18,074 nt of DNA from CAYYAQ01 sp964469555 (GTDB lineage Bacteria > Planctomycetota > UBA1135 > UBA2386). The notes under the pieces are model-generated. The model did not search any database and was not told where the DNA came from. It saw nothing but the letters and a program-made list of their open reading frames with translations. The DNA lies in the NCBI GenBank assembly GCA_964469555.1, contig CAYYAQ010000107.1:1-18074 (forward strand), read 5' to 3'. Below are positions 14,070 through 18,074 of this stretch, one piece after another (the first letter of the stretch is position 1; the number at the start of each line of letters is the position of its first letter). The position numbers and the translations under genes are program-made.

Positions 14070-15617
14070 ATGAAGATCCAGCTCATCCATCCGCCCGTGT
14101 ACATCAACAAGAACGGGCTGACCGCGTTGCGGCCAAGTCTCCCGTTGGGTTTGGCGTACATTGCCGCGGTGCTGTGCGACGACGGCCACGACGTGTCCGT
14201 TGTCGACGCGCTCGGTGAAGCGCCGGAACGCATGGTGCCGGAAGGCGACATCTGGCGGCTCGGACTCTCCGTTCAGGAGATCGTCGACAGCGTCGACGAC
14301 GACACGGGGGCGATCGGAATCAGCAGCATGTGGTCCTACTCGTGGCCGATCGTGCGCGAGCTGATCCAGGCGCTCAAGGCCGCCCACCCGACCCTGCCGA
14401 TCGTGTGCGGCGGCGAGCACTTCACCGCCGTTGCGAAGCACTCGATGGACGAGGCGCCGATCGACTACATCGTGCTGGGCGAGGGTGAAGATACCGCGGT
14501 GGCGCTGTTCCGGGCGCTCGCAGACGGCACGGATACGTCGGAGATCCCCGGTATCCGATACCGGCTCGCCGACGGCGAGGTTACTGAGAACAAGCGTCGA
14601 GACCGCATCAAGGACATCGACCAGATCCCGTGGCCGGCGTGGGAGATGTTCAAGGTCCAGAGCTACGACGAGAACAACTTCGTAACGGGCATCCACTACG
14701 GTCGGACGGTGCCGATCCTCGCTACACGGGGTTGTCCGTACCAGTGCACGTACTGCTCGTCGCCGAACATGTGGACGACAAAGTGGTTCGCGCGGGAGCC
14801 CGCCGACGTCGCGAACGAGATCGATCACTACGTCAAGACGTTCGGAGCCAACAACTTCCCGTTCCAGGATCTCACTGCGATCCTCAAGCGCGACTGGGTC
14901 GTCAACTTCACGAAGGAGATCCTCGATCGCGGGCTCGAGATCACGTGGCAGCTGCCCGCGGGAACCCGCTCAGAGATCATCGACGACGAAGTCGCGAGTC
15001 TGCTCGTCCAGTCCGGGTGCAAGTCGCTCAACTTCGCGCCGGAATCCGGGTCGGAGCGCACGCGCAAGCACATGAACAAGATGCTGACGGACGACAAGCT
15101 CTTCCGCGCCGTCAGGGCGTCGGTCAAGAACGGGCTCAACGTCGGTTGCTTCCTCGTGCTCGGGTACCCGACTGATGAGGCGTGCGACATGCGCGACACC
15201 GCGCGCCTGATCCGCAGGCTCGCCCGGGCCGGCGTCGACGACGTCTCAGCGGGGTTCTTCTTCCCACTCCCGAACACCGAGATCGTCGCAGAGCTCGAAG
15301 CGAAGGGTCGGATCGCGATGAGCGACGAATTCCTGAAGTTGCCGATCTACGTGCACAACAAGTTCATGACCGAGGATCGGAAGTACTGCGACGGCCTGAC
15401 CGCGAAGCAGATAACGCGGTGGAAGTACTGGATCGTCGCGAACTTCTACATCACGGCGTTCCTCTTCCACCCGACGCGCGTCTTCCGCATCATGTTCAAC
15501 TTCCTGCGCGGCAAGGAGACGAGCAAGATGGAGTCCTTCCTGCAGGAAACCAAGCGCAAGTTCCAGATGAAGCGCACCGGCAAGAAGAAGAAGGAAGCCC
15601 AGGCCGCGAACGTCTAG
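14070..15617 (+). CDS. B12-binding-domain radical SAM protein
   Basis: 515 residues. The N-terminal cobalamin-binding-type Rossmann domain (1-165) begins with IHPPV and has PLGLAYIAAVL (25-35), IVCGGEHFT (111-119) and VLGEGE (135-140); it lacks the DxHxxG motif that supplies a lower axial histidine. The radical SAM core (about 210-420) has the CxxxCxxC cluster motif Cys222, Cys226, Cys229 (RGCPYQCTYCSS) and NFAPESGSE (321-329). The C-terminal tail has an aromatic/hydrophobic stretch (WIVANFYITAFLFHP, 454-468) and ends in a lysine-rich segment (KRTGKKKKE, 501-509). Family members carry out methylations and other radical reactions on lipids, glycans, antibiotics and similar compounds; no substrate can be assigned. 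It converges on the glycosyltransferase genes with a 35-nt gap, which hints at envelope chemistry only by position. Confidence 0.92.
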   Translation: MKIQLIHPPVYINKNGLTALRPSLPLGLAYIAAVLCDDGHDVSVVDALGEAPERMVPEGDIWRLGLSVQEIVDSVDDDTGAIGISSMWSYSWPIVRELIQALKAAHPTLPIVCGGEHFTAVAKHSMDEAPIDYIVLGEGEDTAVALFRALADGTDTSEIPGIRYRLADGEVTENKRRDRIKDIDQIPWPAWEMFKVQSYDENNFVTGIHYGRTVPILATRGCPYQCTYCSSPNMWTTKWFAREPADVANEIDHYVKTFGANNFPFQDLTAILKRDWVVNFTKEILDRGLEITWQLPAGTRSEIIDDEVASLLVQSGCKSLNFAPESGSERTRKHMNKMLTDDKLFRAVRASVKNGLNVGCFLVLGYPTDEACDMRDTARLIRRLARAGVDDVSAGFFFPLPNTEIVAELEAKGRIAMSDEFLKLPIYVHNKFMTEDRKYCDGLTAKQITRWKYWIVANFYITAFLFHPTRVFRIMFNFLRGKETSKMESFLQETKRKFQMKRTGKKKKEAQAANV

Positions 15618-15652
15618 CGGTTCCCGAGTTGCCTCTGGGTTCTGCGCGAGGG

Positions 15653-16192
15653 CTATCGGGTCACCCGTCGCCACCCGTACTCCAGCGTGCACCACGCGAC
15701 CCCGAACAGAAGTCCGAACGTCTTTCGGTACAGAGCGAAGAGGAACGGGAAGGGCGTGCCATGTGGCATTCCCCCGACGGATCCACTGCGGTGTTTGATC
15801 CGGTAGATGAAGTGACCCAGCAGCGTGGTCGGTTTCAGCAACGAGAACTCGAAGATGCCGCGCTCCGTCCGCACGGACTTCACCTGTGATCGCGCGAGGA
15901 AGAACAGGATCCGGGAAGGAAAGAAACTCCACTGTCCGAAGTCCAGCGCGATTGCTTCGTCGTACAGGTGACCGCGGAGCTCGCGGATGAACGCGCGTTT
16001 CGAGCCCTTCGGCTTGTCGGAGTGTACGAAGCACTTGGCGAGCAAGTCTTCGTACTCGTGTCGATGGGAGTCCCGCACGTAGACCGTCACTCGGCTCTCG
16101 GCGTGGTCGCGGACGATTGCCTCGAGCTCGCCGCGCGCCTGTTCGGGCGGTGCGCTTAGAAACACGACGACTTGTTGATCTCGCGAACTCAC
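15653..16192 (-). CDS. Hypothetical protein downstream of the glycosyltransferase
   Basis: 179 residues from a GTG at 16192 that overlaps the preceding TGA by 4 nt (GTGA), a classic coupled arrangement. The frame is open far upstream, but that part is antisense-like shadow inside the glycosyltransferase gene. I do not recognise a family. It starts with a short beta strand (QQVVVFLSAP), then EARxTVYVRDSHR-like strand/helix sequence and an aromatic segment ALDFGQWSFFPSRILFFLA (82-100). A hydrophobic but Arg/Lys-interrupted stretch (FPFLFALYRKTFGLLFGVAW, 148-167) near the C-terminus could contact the membrane. Coupling to a GT2-GT4 enzyme suggests a role in the same glycan pathway. Confidence 0.7.
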   Translation of the reverse strand: MSSRDQQVVVFLSAPPEQARGELEAIVRDHAESRVTVYVRDSHRHEYEDLLAKCFVHSDKPKGSKRAFIRELRGHLYDEAIALDFGQWSFFPSRILFFLARSQVKSVRTERGIFEFSLLKPTTLLGHFIYRIKHRSGSVGGMPHGTPFPFLFALYRKTFGLLFGVAWCTLEYGWRRVTR

Positions 16193-18074
16193 GCAATGCC
16201 CTCCCCGGATGTTCCGGCGCAGATCTCGCGGTATAGCGACTCGGAACGCCGCGCATGGATCTCGCTGGTGTAGCGGTCCGCGACGAGTTCTCTCGCGGCA
16301 TTCTCCATCGCGCGACGCTGGTCTTCGTTTCGGAGAAGCTCGACTACCGCCGCGGCGAACGCGTGCTCGTCCGTCGCGATGCGGCACTCGACGTTGTCCG
16401 TGACCTCGATCCCAGATGCGCCGAGTGGCGTAACCACCATGGTGCGTCCATACGCAAAGGACTCGAGCGCTTTCGTCCGCAGACCGCCGCCCTCGCGGAC
16501 GGGAGCGATCGTGATCGTGCAGTTCTCCATCTCTGCGAAGAGGTCTTTGACTCTGCCGAGGAGTTCGACGCCCGGGTGTTCCTTCAAGGCGACGATCGCG
16601 TCGGTCGCACCGCCCCCGGCGAAACGCAACACCGCATCGGGCACTTCGGCCTGCACGAGTGGGAGCACGCGGTGCACGAACCAAATGGCCGCGTCGATGT
16701 TGGGCATGTGTCCGAAGTAGCCGACCGAGAGAATTGTGTGCCCGGTCGACGGCGGGCACGGCGTGATGTTCTCCACGTCCGGACCCATTGGATTGATCTC
16801 GACGCGCGTGTTCGGTGTCCAACGAGCAACCAGCTCAGCGTCTTCGGGGGTGAAGCACGACACCACGGCGAATCGGGAGTACAGCTTCGATTCGTAGTTG
16901 ATGGCCTGCATGAACCGCACCTGTTTGAGGACGCGGGGAAACAAGCCGCCGATTTGGCGTGATTGTTCGGCGCGAAACCACGGTTCGTGAACTACGTGTA
17001 CGCTGCGTGTCCCGTGGATGATGTCGCGAACCATGGACGCGATCTCGATGTAGTCGATCTGTACCACATCGAACCGTTCCGCGCGCAGCAAGACGGCGAG
17101 CCGCTGCCGCAGTTTTGGCGACGTGTAGTACCGCCGAAGGTGGGCCGGCATGCGATGGTGCAGGTCCCTCTCGCCGATCTCGCGCTCGATCGGCCATGCC
17201 TCGAGTCTGTGCACGAGCGGGCGCAAGATGTCCACATGACCGTTGTCGTCTTGCGTGTCCATGAGCACGCACAGAGTGATGCGGTGGCGCTGACCGAGCA
17301 GACGGATGAGTTCGAACAGACCCCATGATCCGTCGACGCCGCGCTTTGGCACACGGGCGGCGAGCATCAGAATGTCCAGCTGGCCCTCGGGATCTGGAGC
17401 GGGCCGCGTCAGGCACTCAAATCGATGCCGGCTGTGCGCGAGATCGAACACCTCCGCGTCGGTTCGGGTGGCGAGCCGTGCGTTCTTGATCCTCGCGCGC
17501 AGGGTGCGGACGAGCCGGGGGAACGTCAGGAAGAGTCCTACGGCCTCCAGCTTGGCGCGGGCAAGCAGCGATGAGCCGCGGTTGCCGAGGGCGAGGCGAG
17601 CCACGTTGAGCGGCAGAAGCAGCGTGCTGCTCACCGTGTGCGACCACGAAGTCAGATGTCGCCAGGCGAACAGGTGTTGATTGCGACGGCGAATCCGCCC
17701 GACGAAGCTCGGCGGGAGCCGGTTGCTCGATCCCTGGTGCGCGTGCACAACCTTCGACTCGGGCGCGAACAGCACGTTCCATCCTCGTTTCCACGCCTCG
17801 AAGGAGAGTCCGGTGTCCTCGAAGTAGAACGGATCGTACAGCGCGTCGAAGCCACCGAGCGAAACGAGACGTCGCCGGTCGAACGCCGCGGAGCCGCCGC
17901 CAGCCCAGAGCACCGGGATCAGACCGGTGAGATGATCGGCCACCTCGTCGTGCCATAGCTTCAAGACTCCCTGACGCATGGCTCCGCCGGTCAGCCCCGT
18001 CTCGACGCGACGCGCCGTCTCGTCCGCAAGGAAGATCTGCGAGCTGACCGCGAAGGTGTCGGGATGTTCGAAGC
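16189..18074 (-). CDS. Two-domain glycosyltransferase, GT2 plus GT4 (5' end outside window)
   Basis: The frame is open to the right edge, 31 codons beyond the first visible ATG at 17979, and the upstream residues (FAVSSQIFLADETARRVETG) fit the GT2 fold, so the real start lies outside. Numbering from that Met, residues 20-85 are the end of a GT2 (GT-A) domain: WAGGGSAAFDRRRL, LGGFDALYDPFYFEDTGLSF with the acidic ED pair at 54-55, and HAHQGSSNR. A linker of about 100 residues follows. Residues 200-590 are a GT4 (GT-B) domain: DILMLAARVP, VGYFGHMPNIDA (419-430), FAGGG (453-457), and the nucleotide-sugar EX7E-like region APVREGGGLRTKALESFAYG (492-511). The protein should add two sugars, or one with a regulatory second domain, in cell-surface polysaccharide or glycoprotein synthesis. 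Donor and acceptor are unknown. Confidence 0.92.
   Translation of the reverse strand, partial: FEHPDTFAVSSQIFLADETARRVETGLTGGAMRQGVLKLWHDEVADHLTGLIPVLWAGGGSAAFDRRRLVSLGGFDALYDPFYFEDTGLSFEAWKRGWNVLFAPESKVVHAHQGSSNRLPPSFVGRIRRRNQHLFAWRHLTSWSHTVSSTLLLPLNVARLALGNRGSSLLARAKLEAVGLFLTFPRLVRTLRARIKNARLATRTDAEVFDLAHSRHRFECLTRPAPDPEGQLDILMLAARVPKRGVDGSWGLFELIRLLGQRHRITLCVLMDTQDDNGHVDILRPLVHRLEAWPIEREIGERDLHHRMPAHLRRYYTSPKLRQRLAVLLRAERFDVVQIDYIEIASMVRDIIHGTRSVHVVHEPWFRAEQSRQIGGLFPRVLKQVRFMQAINYESKLYSRFAVVSCFTPEDAELVARWTPNTRVEINPMGPDVENITPCPPSTGHTILSVGYFGHMPNIDAAIWFVHRVLPLVQAEVPDAVLRFAGGGATDAIVALKEHPGVELLGRVKDLFAEMENCTITIAPVREGGGLRTKALESFAYGRTMVVTPLGASGIEVTDNVECRIATDEHAFAAAVVELLRNEDQRRAMENAARELVADRYTSEIHARRSESLYREICAGTSGEGIA

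Noticed and set aside
15246..16301. 351-codon open frame on the minus strand across the radical SAM and hypothetical genes
   Set aside because: It overlaps two supported genes, crosses their stops, and reads as arginine-rich shadow sequence.
16193..16822. Longer upstream start for the 179-residue protein
   Set aside because: The extra part lies wholly inside the glycosyltransferase GT4 domain in another frame; the GTG with 4-nt overlap is the natural start.
1..18074. tRNA, rRNA, CRISPR array, insertion sequence, attachment site or replication origin
   Set aside because: Read on both strands, nothing with cloverleaf arms, regular spaced repeats, transposase motifs or clustered DnaA-box-like sites was found.

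Overview
The window is GC-rich bacterial DNA with dense protein-coding genes and no RNA gene, CRISPR array or insertion sequence that I can see. A planctomycete (Planctomycetota) or close relative is the best guess. The reasons are a eukaryote-like (type 2) isoleucyl-tRNA synthetase, an exported squalene-cyclase-fold repeat protein of a kind common in that phylum, several signal-peptide hydrolases, and few Shine-Dalgarno sequences. This assignment is an inference, not a proof.

Layout. (1) 2-2083: 3' part of ileS, running in from the left edge. (2) 2084-2594: gene-poor stretch holding at most a small minus-strand gene or remnant that ends against ileS. (3) 2595-3746: exported cyclase-fold repeat protein. 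(4) 3983-6007, minus: exported S9 prolyl-oligopeptidase-type peptidase, transcribed divergently from (5) 6124-8160: three consecutive AIM24/TIGR00266-family paralogs in a tight operon. (6) 8161-8734: a rearranged stretch in which the first 40 codons of a metallo-beta-lactamase-fold hydrolase run, out of frame, into the last 131 codons of a cysteine dioxygenase. (7) 8740-8816: two strong hairpins. (8) 8877-12069: a thiolase and an aconitase-superfamily enzyme with the swivel domain first, 16 nt apart. (9) 12251-13921: exported M28 metallopeptidase with a PA-like insert and a C-terminal PDZ domain. (10) 14070-15617: B12-binding-type radical SAM protein. (11) Minus strand from the right edge to 15653: a GT2-GT4 double glycosyltransferase (5' end outside the window) overlapping by 4 nt a 179-residue protein of unknown function.

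How the genes fit together. The exported peptidases (S9 and M28) suggest peptide scavenging in the periplasm or at the surface. The thiolase and aconitase pair is central or acyl-CoA metabolism. The right end looks like the edge of an envelope or polysaccharide locus. No single multi-gene defence or mobile system is evident. The most unusual points are the hydrolase/dioxygenase deletion scar, the AIM24 triplet, the swivel-first aconitase with an altered cluster motif, and three genes with a -10-like hexamer exactly 6 nt before the start codon, which suggests leaderless mRNAs.
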